Shown piece by piece: positions 42,656 to 50,699 of a DNA stretch of 64,000 nt (positions are counted from its first letter, which is position 1; every line of letters begins with the position of its first letter). The notes beneath the pieces were generated by a model. It saw only the letters and a list, made by a program, of their open reading frames with translations, searched no databases and was not told where the DNA came from. Where the stretch lies: assembly GCA_964612295.1 (NCBI GenBank), contig CAZTDY010000004.1, positions 62,001 to 126,000 of the forward strand, given 5' to 3'. Source of the stretch: CAYQJL01 sp964612295 (lineage in GTDB: Bacteria > Eisenbacteria > RBG-16-71-46 > CAIMUX01 > WJJG01). A program made the position numbers and the translations under genes.

Positions 42656-44586
42656 TTGCTTTTGCTCGCTTTGCTGATCGCTCTCTCTTTTTGAGGAACA
42701 GGGGCTGGAACAGCCTCGCCCGAGATCTTCTTCACCGCACCGAAGCGAGAAGGACACACTTCGAAGCAGTTTCCGCAGTTCGTGCACTTCTCTTGATCGA
42801 TGATGTGGATTGTCTTCTTGGCGCCGTCAATGGCGTCGGCCGGGCACTTCTTCAGGCACAGCATGCAGGCTTGGCACTTGGCCGGGTCGATGTAGTACGA
42901 GATCAGGTCTTTGCAGGAGAGAGCGGGACACATCTTCTCATGGATGTGCGCCTCGTACTCATCTCTGAAGTACCGCAACGTGCTCCGGAACGGGTTGGGG
43001 GCCGTCTTGCCCAATGCGCAGAGGGACGCCTCCACGGCCGTCTCGGACAGTTCCTCCAGGAGCTCGAGGTCGCCCTCCTCTCCCTGACCCTTGGTGATCC
43101 GGTTCAGGATCTTGTGCATCTGCCGCAGACCTTCACGGCAGGGAAGACACTTTCCGCACGATTCGTCAGTGAGGAAATCGATGAAGTACCTGGCGACATC
43201 CACCATGCAGGTATCTTCATCCATGACGATCATGCCGCCCGATCCCATCATGGAGCCGGCTCTGGTGAGCTCATCGAAACCGACTTCCGAATCCAGCAGC
43301 TCTTCCGGGATGCATCCGCCGGACGGTCCGCCGGTTTGCACCGCCTTGAACTTCTTGCCTCCGGGAATACCGCCGCCGATCTTGTAGATGATGTCCCGCA
43401 GGGTGATGCCCATGGGGACTTCCACCAGCCCGGTGTTGTTGATCTTGCCAACCAGAGAGAAGATCTTCGTGCCCTTGCTTTCCTCGGTTCCGATCGCGGC
43501 AAATGCCTCCGCCCCTCCGTTGATGATCAGCGGAACGTTCGCCCAGGTCTCCACGTTGTTGATGTTCGTCGGCCTGTCCCAAAGCCCTCTCACAGCCGGA
43601 TAAGGCGGCCTGGGCCTTGGTTCGCCGGCCTTGCCCTCCAGGGACATGAGGAGTGCCGTCTCCTCACCGCACACGAAGGCGCCGGCGCCCCGATGGACCT
43701 TGACGTCGAAGTCGAAGTCGAATCCGGATCCCAGGATGTCTTTCCCCAGCAGGCCGTGTTCCTTTGCATGCTCGATGGCGACGCCCAGGTTCTCCAGCGC
43801 CAGGGGATACTCCTGGCGAACATAGAAGTAGCCCTCGTGAGACCCGATGGCATAGGCGCCGATCAGCAGGCCCTCGAGGACGCCGAAGGGGTTCCCTTCC
43901 ATGAGGGATCGGTCCATGTATGCGCCGGGGTCTCCTTCATCGCAATTGACGACCACATACTTGATGTCGCCAGGCGCGCGGCGTGCGAGCTCCCACTTCT
44001 TTCCAGCCGGAAACCCCGCCCCACCCCGCCCTCTGAGCTTCGCTTGTTGCACTTCTTCGATCACCTGCTCGGGCGTCATCTCGAACAGCGCTTTCGACAG
44101 GGCGCGATAGCCGCCGATGGCGAGGTAGTCCTCAACGCTGGTTGGGTTGATCAGCTTGTTTGGTCCAAACACGAGGCGTTCTTGATTCTTGTAGAAGGGG
44201 ATGTCCGGCTCGCGGGTCACCTGTTCGCCGGTGTTTGCATCGACATAGAGGAGCCGATCGACCGCCTTCTTCTCCCCAAAGGTCTGAGAGATGATCTCGG
44301 GCACGTCTTCAGGCGTCACCTGCAGGTAACAGATTTCCTCGGGGTGGATGACGATGATGGGGCCCTTCTCACAGAAGCCATGGCATCCCGTCCTTCTGAA
44401 GTCCACCTTCCCCGTGAAGCCCTGCGTCTCGGTCTCCCGTTCGATGGCCGCGGCGACCTCTTTGCTCCCCGTGGCATGACAGGCGGTACCGGAGCACAGC
44501 GTGATGCAGCGCTTCTCTGCGTCTCTCTTCGAGAGAATGTCCTTCCTGAGCGTCTCCAGATCGGCCGGCGACTCTATCCGTGGCAT
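42652..44586 (-). CDS. bamH: BamH: NuoF-like NADH-binding subunit of class II benzoyl-CoA reductase
   Basis: This is a 644-residue protein. An N-terminal thioredoxin-like ferredoxin domain (CSGTACHATGS, RRTGCHGFCEKGP) is followed by the NuoF core: FMN/NADH site LRGRGGAGFPAGKKWELA and VVNCDEGDPGAYMDR, NVETWANVP, SLBB region, and a [4Fe-4S] site (ESCGKCLPCREG). The C-terminus adds two ferredoxin clusters (KCQACMLCLKKCP and KCTNCGNCFEVCP), as in HydB/NfnB-like bifurcating subunits. It would accept or donate NAD(H) electrons in the bam complex. A 9-base gap separates it from bamG. Confidence 0.92.
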   Translation of the reverse strand: MPRIESPADLETLRKDILSKRDAEKRCITLCSGTACHATGSKEVAAAIERETETQGFTGKVDFRRTGCHGFCEKGPIIVIHPEEICYLQVTPEDVPEIISQTFGEKKAVDRLLYVDANTGEQVTREPDIPFYKNQERLVFGPNKLINPTSVEDYLAIGGYRALSKALFEMTPEQVIEEVQQAKLRGRGGAGFPAGKKWELARRAPGDIKYVVVNCDEGDPGAYMDRSLMEGNPFGVLEGLLIGAYAIGSHEGYFYVRQEYPLALENLGVAIEHAKEHGLLGKDILGSGFDFDFDVKVHRGAGAFVCGEETALLMSLEGKAGEPRPRPPYPAVRGLWDRPTNINNVETWANVPLIINGGAEAFAAIGTEESKGTKIFSLVGKINNTGLVEVPMGITLRDIIYKIGGGIPGGKKFKAVQTGGPSGGCIPEELLDSEVGFDELTRAGSMMGSGGMIVMDEDTCMVDVARYFIDFLTDESCGKCLPCREGLRQMHKILNRITKGQGEEGDLELLEELSETAVEASLCALGKTAPNPFRSTLRYFRDEYEAHIHEKMCPALSCKDLISYYIDPAKCQACMLCLKKCPADAIDGAKKTIHIIDQEKCTNCGNCFEVCPSRFGAVKKISGEAVPAPVPQKERAISKASKSK

Positions 44587-44595
44587 AGTCGTTCC

Positions 44596-45048
44596 TCAAT
44601 CATAGCCCTTCAGCACGTCTTCCGTTTCGGCGATCGACAGCTTGCCATGCGTCTTCCCATTGATTTCCATCACCGGCCCCAGGGCGCAACACCCCAGGCA
44701 GTTGACCGTCTCTAAGCTGAACTTCATGTCCAGATCCGTCTCGCCGGGCCTGATGCCGGTCAGATCCTGAACGGTGTCTAAGACCCGGCTCGCGCCCCGA
44801 ACATGGCAGGCGGTTCCCATGCAGATGTGAACCTCATGACGGCCTTTGGGAACCAGACTGAAGGCCTTATAGAAGGTCGCGATATGCTGGATCCGGCCCA
44901 GGGGCACGTCCAGCCTCTCGCTGACCCTCTCCAGCGCTTCCTTGGGAAGCCAATGGTGCTCGCTCTGGATCTCCAGCAACACCTGGATGAGCGCGCTGGC
45001 CTCGCCGTCATGCCCGTCGATGATTTGGTCGATTCGATCGTTATCCAT
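44596..45048 (-). CDS. bamG: BamG: NuoE-like [2Fe-2S] subunit of class II benzoyl-CoA reductase
   Basis: This 150-residue thioredoxin-fold protein of the NuoE family carries its [2Fe-2S] ligands in ICMGTACHVRGA and VNCLGCCALGP. The N-terminal helical part (ALIQVLLEIQSEHHWLPKEAL) is standard. It pairs with BamH to form the NADH-reacting unit. The gene lies between bamF (23-base gap) and bamH (9-base gap) on the same strand. Confidence 0.92.
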   Translation of the reverse strand: MDNDRIDQIIDGHDGEASALIQVLLEIQSEHHWLPKEALERVSERLDVPLGRIQHIATFYKAFSLVPKGRHEVHICMGTACHVRGASRVLDTVQDLTGIRPGETDLDMKFSLETVNCLGCCALGPVMEINGKTHGKLSIAETEDVLKGYD

Positions 45049-45071
45049 CGCCTGCTCTCGTTCCTCTCTAT

Positions 45072-45869
45072 CTATCCCACGCCAGCCGTCTCGCCCCGGG
45101 CGAGAGCGTAGCAGTTCAACGAGCGATCGAACCGAACCAGGCCTTGCCTTGATGCGTTGTTCAGGTGTCTTGAGACCACGGGCGGTTCGAGGTTCAGCGC
45201 CTCAGCAACCCCACCGATAGACAGGGGTCGGTTCTTGAGGAGCAACGTGATCCGACTGATTGCGATCTTCTCCGCGATGAGATCCTTGAACAGGCCGTCG
45301 CACTCGTCGCTGGTGTAGAACTCCTTGTAGGCATCCTCCGACTTGATCGGTATCCTCAGTTTCTCTCGTTCCACCAGCTTGATGTATGGAATCAAGTTCT
45401 GAACCGCCTCCAGGTTGAATGCGACTCCGCCCCCCCCCTCCTCTTCACCCTTGTCGAGCGGTCCCAGCTCCTTGAGCGTCGTGACGAAGTCATTCATCAC
45501 CTCGGCGAACCGGCTACCCTCGGCCGCGGACACCCATTCAAGCCGCAGCCTCCCCGGGGCGATCCCGATGTGCTCCATCAGCTTCTTGCACAGATACATG
45601 TTGCTCAGCGCATCGTAGTTTCCCTCGGTGAGGTAATGGCATTCCCCCGGCCAGCAACCGCCGACAAATACGCCGTCCGCCCCGTTCGACAGGGCCCGGA
45701 AGATGAAACTCAGGTCGACACGACCCGTGCACATCACGCGGACGATCTTCATCTCGTGAGAATACTGCTGCCTGGAAACTCCAGCCAGATCCGCGGCGGA
45801 GTACGCTCACCAGTTACACAGAAAGCCGATGACCTTCGGCTTGAACTCGAATCCCGAGCCCATTGTCAT
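45072..45869 (-). CDS. bamF: BamF: MvhD-like electron-transfer subunit; selenoprotein (UGA-encoded Sec at residue 21)
   Basis: Opened at AUG 45869 (AAGGAGCGAG upstream), the frame reads KPKVIGFLCNW, then TGA (45807-45809), then AYSAADLAGVSRQQY, and continues without further stops for 265 codons. MvhD proteins have FLCNWCSYAGAD here, so the TGA stands exactly at a conserved cluster cysteine. A hairpin with SECIS properties follows. The MvhD core ends near residue 140 (MCTGRVDLSFIFRA, VGGCWPGECHY). The remaining 120 residues include a winged helix (SIGGVAEALNLEPPVVSRHL), an extension seen in longer MvhD-like proteins. It connects the HdrA-like BamE to other subunits. A conventional start at 45752 would remove the essential N-terminus. 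Confidence 0.88.
45768..45809 (-). promoter_or_regulatory. UGA selenocysteine codon and SECIS-like hairpin in bamF
   Basis: On the minus strand TGA (45807-45809) is followed by 18 bases and then a hairpin at 45788-45768: outer CUG/CAG (3 pairs), one G-G mismatch, inner CUGGA/UCCAG (5 pairs) and a GUU loop. The loop lies 27 bases after the UGA and has G in first position, within the known limits for bacterial SECIS elements. Confidence 0.75.
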
Positions 45870-45885
45870 CTCGCTCCTTCCTTGC

Positions 45886-48800
45886 TCACTTGCCGGCTTT
45901 CACCAGATCGGGGAACGCCGCGTCGATCTGGCAGTTGAGCTCTTGGTCGGTGTAGTGCTTCAGGAGTATGGCGCTGGTCGGGCACTTCGCGTTACAGACG
46001 CCGTCTCCTTTGCAGAGAACCGGATTGACCCAGGCCTTCTTGCCCTTCGGTGTTTCGCGAAACTCAATGGCGTCATAGGTGCAGACCGAGATGCATGCGC
46101 CACAGGATACGCAGTCATCCTCGCAGACCTCACAAACCGAGCCCGAGGCCCTGACGGTATCCTGAGAGAGCAAGGTGGCCGCCCGCCCCGCCGCACCGTA
46201 GGCCTGGGTGATCGCCTCGGAAATGTATTTGGGGTAGTGGACCGCCCCGCAAAGGAAGATGCCCTCGGCCGCGAAGTCGACGGGACGCAGCTTCACGTGG
46301 GCTTCCTGGAAAAACCCGTCCGGGTTCAGCGCAATCTTGAAGAGCCGGGCCGCATCCTGACTTCCAGTAGACGGAATCGCGGCGGCCGACAGAACGAGCA
46401 GATCGGCATCCAGCTCGAGCGTCTGGCCCAGGATGGGATCGGCCGTGGTGATCCGCACCACGGGTTTGTCGTTTTCGTTCTTGGCCGCTGCAGCCTCGGG
46501 CGGGCTGTCCGGTTCCCACAGGACGAAGTGGACATCCCGGTCAGCGGCCTCGCGGTAGCAGTCCTCTTTGAATCCGTAGGATCTCATGTCTCGATAGAGA
46601 ATGTAGATATCCATCCCCGGAGAGTGCTCTTTGAGCTTCAGCGCGTTCTTCAGGGCCTCGCCACAGCAAACCCGCGAGCAGTAGTCGCGATCTTCCTGTC
46701 TGCAGCCGACGCACTGGATCATCACCAGGCTCTCGACGCCCTCGAGACCCTCGTCGCCCCCGGCGATTCTCTCTTCGAGCTCGAGCTGGGTGATGACGCG
46801 GTCGTCTTCTCCGTAGAGATACTCGGTAGGAGTGTATTCAGCGACTCCGGTGGCCAGGATGGCCGCGCCGTGTTCGATGGTCTTGACCTGTCCCTCGGTC
46901 TCCACCGTCGTCTTGAAATTGCCCACGTAGCCGGTGACTTCCTTGATGGTCGCCGCGTGCGAAACCTGAACGAGCGGGTGCCGGTACACCTGGCCGATGA
47001 GATCGTCCAGGTAGGCCTGAACATCCAGTCCGTCCAGGGTATGGTGGATCCTTCGCGCCAGGCCTCCCAGATCGGCGTTCTTCTCCACCAGGTGAACCTC
47101 GAATCCCTGATTGGCCAGACCCAGGGCGCTGGTCATGCCGGCGAGACCGCCTCCAACCACCAGCGCCGTCTTGTTCACCGGCAGATCGAACTCCTGCAAC
47201 GGTTCCAGATGCGTCGTCCGGGCCACGGACATTCGAACGATGTCCTTCGCCTTCTCGGTGGCCTCTTCCTTCTGCTTCGAGTGAACCCAGGAGCAATGCT
47301 CTCTGATATTGGCCATGTCGAAGAAGTACTGGTTGATTCCGCCTTCCCGAAGCGTGTCTCGGAACAGAGGCTCGTGCGTCCTCGGAGTGCAGGCCGCGAC
47401 GACCACACGATTGAGCCCCTTCTCGCGAATCGTGTTGGCGATTTGCTCGGCCGCATCCGTGGAACAGATGAAGAGACCTTCTTCGGCGTGGACCACATTG
47501 CCGAGGGTCAGCGAATACTCGACCAGGGAGGGAATGTCGACCACGCGCCCGATGTTGGCGCCGCAGTGACAGGCGAAGACACCGACCTTGACCTCTTCCT
47601 CGGAAACATCCCGCTCGGCCGGATAGACTCGTTCCTTGGACAACCGGCTTCGCCGAGACTTCAGAAGCTCGCCCGCAAGCGCATTTGCCCCACTGGCAGC
47701 CACCACCGACTCAGGAATGTCGATCGGTCCCTGGAAGGCGCCACTCATGAAGATTCCGGGTCGGGTGGTCTCGATCGGGCTCTTGGGATCGGTCTTGCAG
47801 AACCCGTGAGCGTTGAGCTCAATGCCGAACGTGTCCGCGATGGACCGTGCATCCTTGGGAGGGCCCAATCCAACGCCCAACACGACCAGGTCGAATTCCT
47901 CCTCCTGCACCCCGTCGTCAGGAGTGGAGTATCGAATCGTGACGTTCTTTGTTTCGGGATCCTCTTGTCCGATCGACACGTAGCTTCTGCGGAATCGCAC
48001 CCCGGGGAGATCCTGGGCCCTCGTGTAGAACCGCTCGAAGTCCTTGCCGTAGGACCGCACGTCATTGTGGAAGATCGTGCAGTCGGTCTCGGCATCATGG
48101 TCTTTGGTCAGAATCACCTGCTTCTGGATGTAGGTGCAGCAGACGGACGAGCAGTAGCTGTTGGAGCCCTCGATGACGGATCGGGAACCGACGCAGTGAA
48201 TCCAGGCGATCTTGTGCGGATGCTGGTGGTCGGACGGACGCAGGATCTCGCCCTCATGCGGCCCGGTCGCACAGAGGAGCCTTTCAAAGTCCAGGCTGGT
48301 GACCACATTCTGCATCAGCCCGTAGCCGTAGTCATTTCTCTGCTTGGGATCGAAGACCTCGTAGCCCGGCGACAGAACAATCGCGCCGACCTTGATCTCT
48401 TCGCGTTCGGGTTCCTGGTGAAGGTCGATGGCGTTGTTCTTGCAGACCCCGGCGCAAATGAAGCACTTCTTGTCTTTCAGATACAGACATTCATCGGCCA
48501 CGTACGGAATGAGGGGAACGGCCTGCGAGAAGTAGATGTGGGTGGCTTTGTTCCCGGACAGTTCCTGATTGAAGGGATCCGGAAGCATGACAGGACAGTA
48601 CTCCACGCAGGTCGTACAACCCGTGCATCTGTCCTCGATGATGTACCTGGGCTTCTTGACCAGGGTGACCCGGAAGTCACCGGCTTCGCCTTCCACGCGA
48701 TCCACTTCCGTATAGGTCAGAATCTCGATGTTGGGATGCCGGTCGCATTCGATGAACTTGGGAGATTCAATGCACATGGAACAGTCGTTGGTGGGAAAGG

Positions 48801-48963
48801 TCTTGTCGAGCTGGGCCATCTTGCCGCCGATGGTCGGCGCCTTTTCGACCAGATAGACCTTGTACCCTGTCGTGGCGAGGTCGAGAGCAGCCTGAATACC
48901 GCTGATCCCTCCACCAACAACCAAGACATCTCCGATGTTGCTGTTCGCGCGACTGTCTGTCAT
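45886..48963 (-). CDS. bamE: BamE: HdrA-like FAD/iron-sulfur subunit of class II benzoyl-CoA reductase
   Basis: This 1025-residue protein is built as two HdrA-type flavin units in tandem. The first GxGxxG is at VLVVGGGISGIQAALDLA (about residue 15), followed by cysteine clusters DCSMCIESPKFIECD and RCTGCTTCVEYCP. The second unit begins near VGVFACHCGANIGRVVD and has its FAD motif ALVVGGGLAGMTSALGLA (about 600). It ends with two ferredoxin clusters (CVSCGACISVC and GVCNAKCP). HdrA-type flavins bifurcate electrons, the proposed way class II reductases drive benzoyl-CoA reduction without ATP. No UGA is present in the frame. It overlaps neither neighbour but gaps are only 10-16 bases. Confidence 0.93.
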   Translation of the reverse strand: MTDSRANSNIGDVLVVGGGISGIQAALDLATTGYKVYLVEKAPTIGGKMAQLDKTFPTNDCSMCIESPKFIECDRHPNIEILTYTEVDRVEGEAGDFRVTLVKKPRYIIEDRCTGCTTCVEYCPVMLPDPFNQELSGNKATHIYFSQAVPLIPYVADECLYLKDKKCFICAGVCKNNAIDLHQEPEREEIKVGAIVLSPGYEVFDPKQRNDYGYGLMQNVVTSLDFERLLCATGPHEGEILRPSDHQHPHKIAWIHCVGSRSVIEGSNSYCSSVCCTYIQKQVILTKDHDAETDCTIFHNDVRSYGKDFERFYTRAQDLPGVRFRRSYVSIGQEDPETKNVTIRYSTPDDGVQEEEFDLVVLGVGLGPPKDARSIADTFGIELNAHGFCKTDPKSPIETTRPGIFMSGAFQGPIDIPESVVAASGANALAGELLKSRRSRLSKERVYPAERDVSEEEVKVGVFACHCGANIGRVVDIPSLVEYSLTLGNVVHAEEGLFICSTDAAEQIANTIREKGLNRVVVAACTPRTHEPLFRDTLREGGINQYFFDMANIREHCSWVHSKQKEEATEKAKDIVRMSVARTTHLEPLQEFDLPVNKTALVVGGGLAGMTSALGLANQGFEVHLVEKNADLGGLARRIHHTLDGLDVQAYLDDLIGQVYRHPLVQVSHAATIKEVTGYVGNFKTTVETEGQVKTIEHGAAILATGVAEYTPTEYLYGEDDRVITQLELEERIAGGDEGLEGVESLVMIQCVGCRQEDRDYCSRVCCGEALKNALKLKEHSPGMDIYILYRDMRSYGFKEDCYREAADRDVHFVLWEPDSPPEAAAAKNENDKPVVRITTADPILGQTLELDADLLVLSAAAIPSTGSQDAARLFKIALNPDGFFQEAHVKLRPVDFAAEGIFLCGAVHYPKYISEAITQAYGAAGRAATLLSQDTVRASGSVCEVCEDDCVSCGACISVCTYDAIEFRETPKGKKAWVNPVLCKGDGVCNAKCPTSAILLKHYTDQELNCQIDAAFPDLVKAGK

Positions 48964-48973
48964 CTGCCCATCC

Positions 48974-50125
48974 CTACAATGCGTCCTGGATGATCTCCGT
49001 GATGGCCTTGATCTCCAGGTCGTCCTCGTATTCCAGGGTCAATCGGCTCTCCTCGAAATTGCTGATGCAATAGGGGCAGGAGGTGGCCAGCACCTCGGCT
49101 TGCACGTCCTTCGCCTGCTCCAGCCTGAGGTTGGAGAATCGTTCTTCCTTCGGCGTTTCCATCCAGATCCGGCCGCCGCCACCACCGCAACAGAGGCTCT
49201 GGTCACGGCAATCCGACATCTCGATGAGATCCAGGCCGGGCACTCTCTTCAAGACCTCCCGGGGTTCGTCATAGATGTTGTTGTGCCGGCCGAGGTAACA
49301 CGGGTCGTGATAGGTCACCTTCTTCTCGTACGCTCCGGAAAGCTCGAGTCGTCCTTCGTTGAGAAGCTCGAGCAGGTACTGCGTGATGTGAACGACCTCG
49401 AACTTCGCCATGAACTCCGGATACTCGTTTGCGAAGGTGTGGTAGCAGTGAGGGGACGCAACGAGGATCTTCTTCACCCCATGGTCGATGAAGGTTTTGA
49501 TGTTCTCCCTGGCCAGGGCCTTGAAGACATCTTCCGCGCCCGTCTTGCGGATGCTTTCACCGCAACAGCTCTCCTTGGTGCCCAGGATCCCGAACTCCAC
49601 GCCGGCTTTCTGCAGGATGTTGGCGGTGGCGACCGCCGCCTTTCTGAGTCTCGGGTCGTAGCTGAAGTAGCAGCCGACGAAGTAGAGGACCTCCATCCCT
49701 TCAGCGAAGGGCTTCACTGACAGACCTTTCGCCCAATCGGTCCGGGTCCCGCGCTCTTCATTCAGAGGATTGCCGCCTGCGCGGAGGCTTCCCGCCGCGG
49801 TGCGTGCGGGCTTGACCGAAGTCGGGAACACTCCGTACTCGGAAGCAATCCGGCGAAGGGACACGCCGAATTCTATCTGTTTCACCCCCCGCGGGCATTC
49901 GTCCGGGCAGGTGCCGCAGGTCGTGCAACGCCAGATGTCCTCGCTCTCGATTTCCGTCAGGCCGAAGGCAGCCTCCCGGATGATCTTGCGGATGCTGAAA
50001 CTTCTGACCCGATTCCACGGGCAGACGACATCGCATTTGCCGCACTGGTAGCAGAGCTTGAAAACCTCTCCGCCGGCCCCTTTGACCTCGGCGATGACTT
50101 CTTTGAAGGGGGCAACTGGTTCCAC
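48974..50125 (-). CDS. bamD: BamD: HdrD-like iron-sulfur subunit of class II benzoyl-CoA reductase
   Basis: This is a 383-residue protein. Two N-terminal [4Fe-4S] sets (CYQCGKCDVVCP and CTTCGTCPDECP) are followed by two CCG domains (YFVGCYFSYD with KESCCGE, and HDPCYLGRHN with SLCCGGGGG) that bind the non-cubane cluster type of HdrB/HdrD. The final CPYC motif (LATSCPYCISNFEE) is typical. It links BamC and the HdrA-like BamE. The gene is 28 bases after bamC. Confidence 0.92.
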   Translation of the reverse strand: MEPVAPFKEVIAEVKGAGGEVFKLCYQCGKCDVVCPWNRVRSFSIRKIIREAAFGLTEIESEDIWRCTTCGTCPDECPRGVKQIEFGVSLRRIASEYGVFPTSVKPARTAAGSLRAGGNPLNEERGTRTDWAKGLSVKPFAEGMEVLYFVGCYFSYDPRLRKAAVATANILQKAGVEFGILGTKESCCGESIRKTGAEDVFKALARENIKTFIDHGVKKILVASPHCYHTFANEYPEFMAKFEVVHITQYLLELLNEGRLELSGAYEKKVTYHDPCYLGRHNNIYDEPREVLKRVPGLDLIEMSDCRDQSLCCGGGGGRIWMETPKEERFSNLRLEQAKDVQAEVLATSCPYCISNFEESRLTLEYEDDLEIKAITEIIQDAL

Positions 50126-50153
50126 GATTCTCCCTGGTTCGTTTCCTGCGTCC

Positions 50154-50699
50154 TCAGTCCTTCTTGGACATGCGGGCGACCGTATCCATCAACTTCTGCC
50201 ATCCGACCTTGTTGGCCATCGACTCCAGCCCGATCTCGATCTCTTCCTGCGCCTCTTCCTCTTCGACTTCCTCTTCCCGCTCCACATAGACGAGCGCATC
50301 GGCCAGGCACCACTGAACACACATCGGTTCATCGAGCGGTGGATCGCATTCACACATGTCGCACTTCAATGGGAGGCCGGAGTCCGGTTCCTTGAACGCG
50401 TCTCGGGATGGACAGGATGCCCTGCAGAAGGAACACTCGTCGTATTCCTTTCCGTCGATCGTGTACTTGTCCCTGCCCGCGCACTCGGCCACCGAGTACT
50501 CGCCCGCGTAGACCGGAACGTAGATATCCCGCAGCGGGTCGTGAATCACCCGGATACGTGCCCTTCCCGGGTTGCTGCTGCTGTATTTCGGGGCCGCGTG
50601 AAAGGCGGAGCAGATGACTTCGCAGGCCCGGCAGCCATTGCATTTGTCCACGTCGATCTGGATCGTCTTGATGATCTTCGTTTTTTTCTCACCCTTCAC
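50154..50699 (-). CDS. bamC: BamC: ferredoxin-type subunit of class II benzoyl-CoA reductase
   Basis: This is a 181-residue electron-transfer protein with cysteine sets KCNGCRACEVICSAFH, ECSFCRASCPS, KCDMCECDPPLDEPMC and VQWCLADAL, fitting three cubane clusters. A glutamate-rich segment (REEEVEEEEAQEEIEI) near the C-terminus is a likely coiled or flexible linker. BamC is the direct partner of the tungsten subunit BamB. Its start overlaps the end of bamB by 11 bases, so the two are coupled. Confidence 0.92.
   Translation of the reverse strand: MKGEKKTKIIKTIQIDVDKCNGCRACEVICSAFHAAPKYSSSNPGRARIRVIHDPLRDIYVPVYAGEYSVAECAGRDKYTIDGKEYDECSFCRASCPSRDAFKEPDSGLPLKCDMCECDPPLDEPMCVQWCLADALVYVEREEEVEEEEAQEEIEIGLESMANKVGWQKLMDTVARMSKKD

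Noticed and set aside
42475..44715. Plus-strand open frame of 746 codons opposite bamH
   Set aside because: Antisense of NuoF-like bamH; no ribosome site and no family features.
45829..48993. Long plus-strand open frame of over 1000 codons opposite bamE
   Set aside because: It is the antisense of a conserved HdrA-like protein, a common GC-rich shadow; it has no start signal or protein-like motifs.
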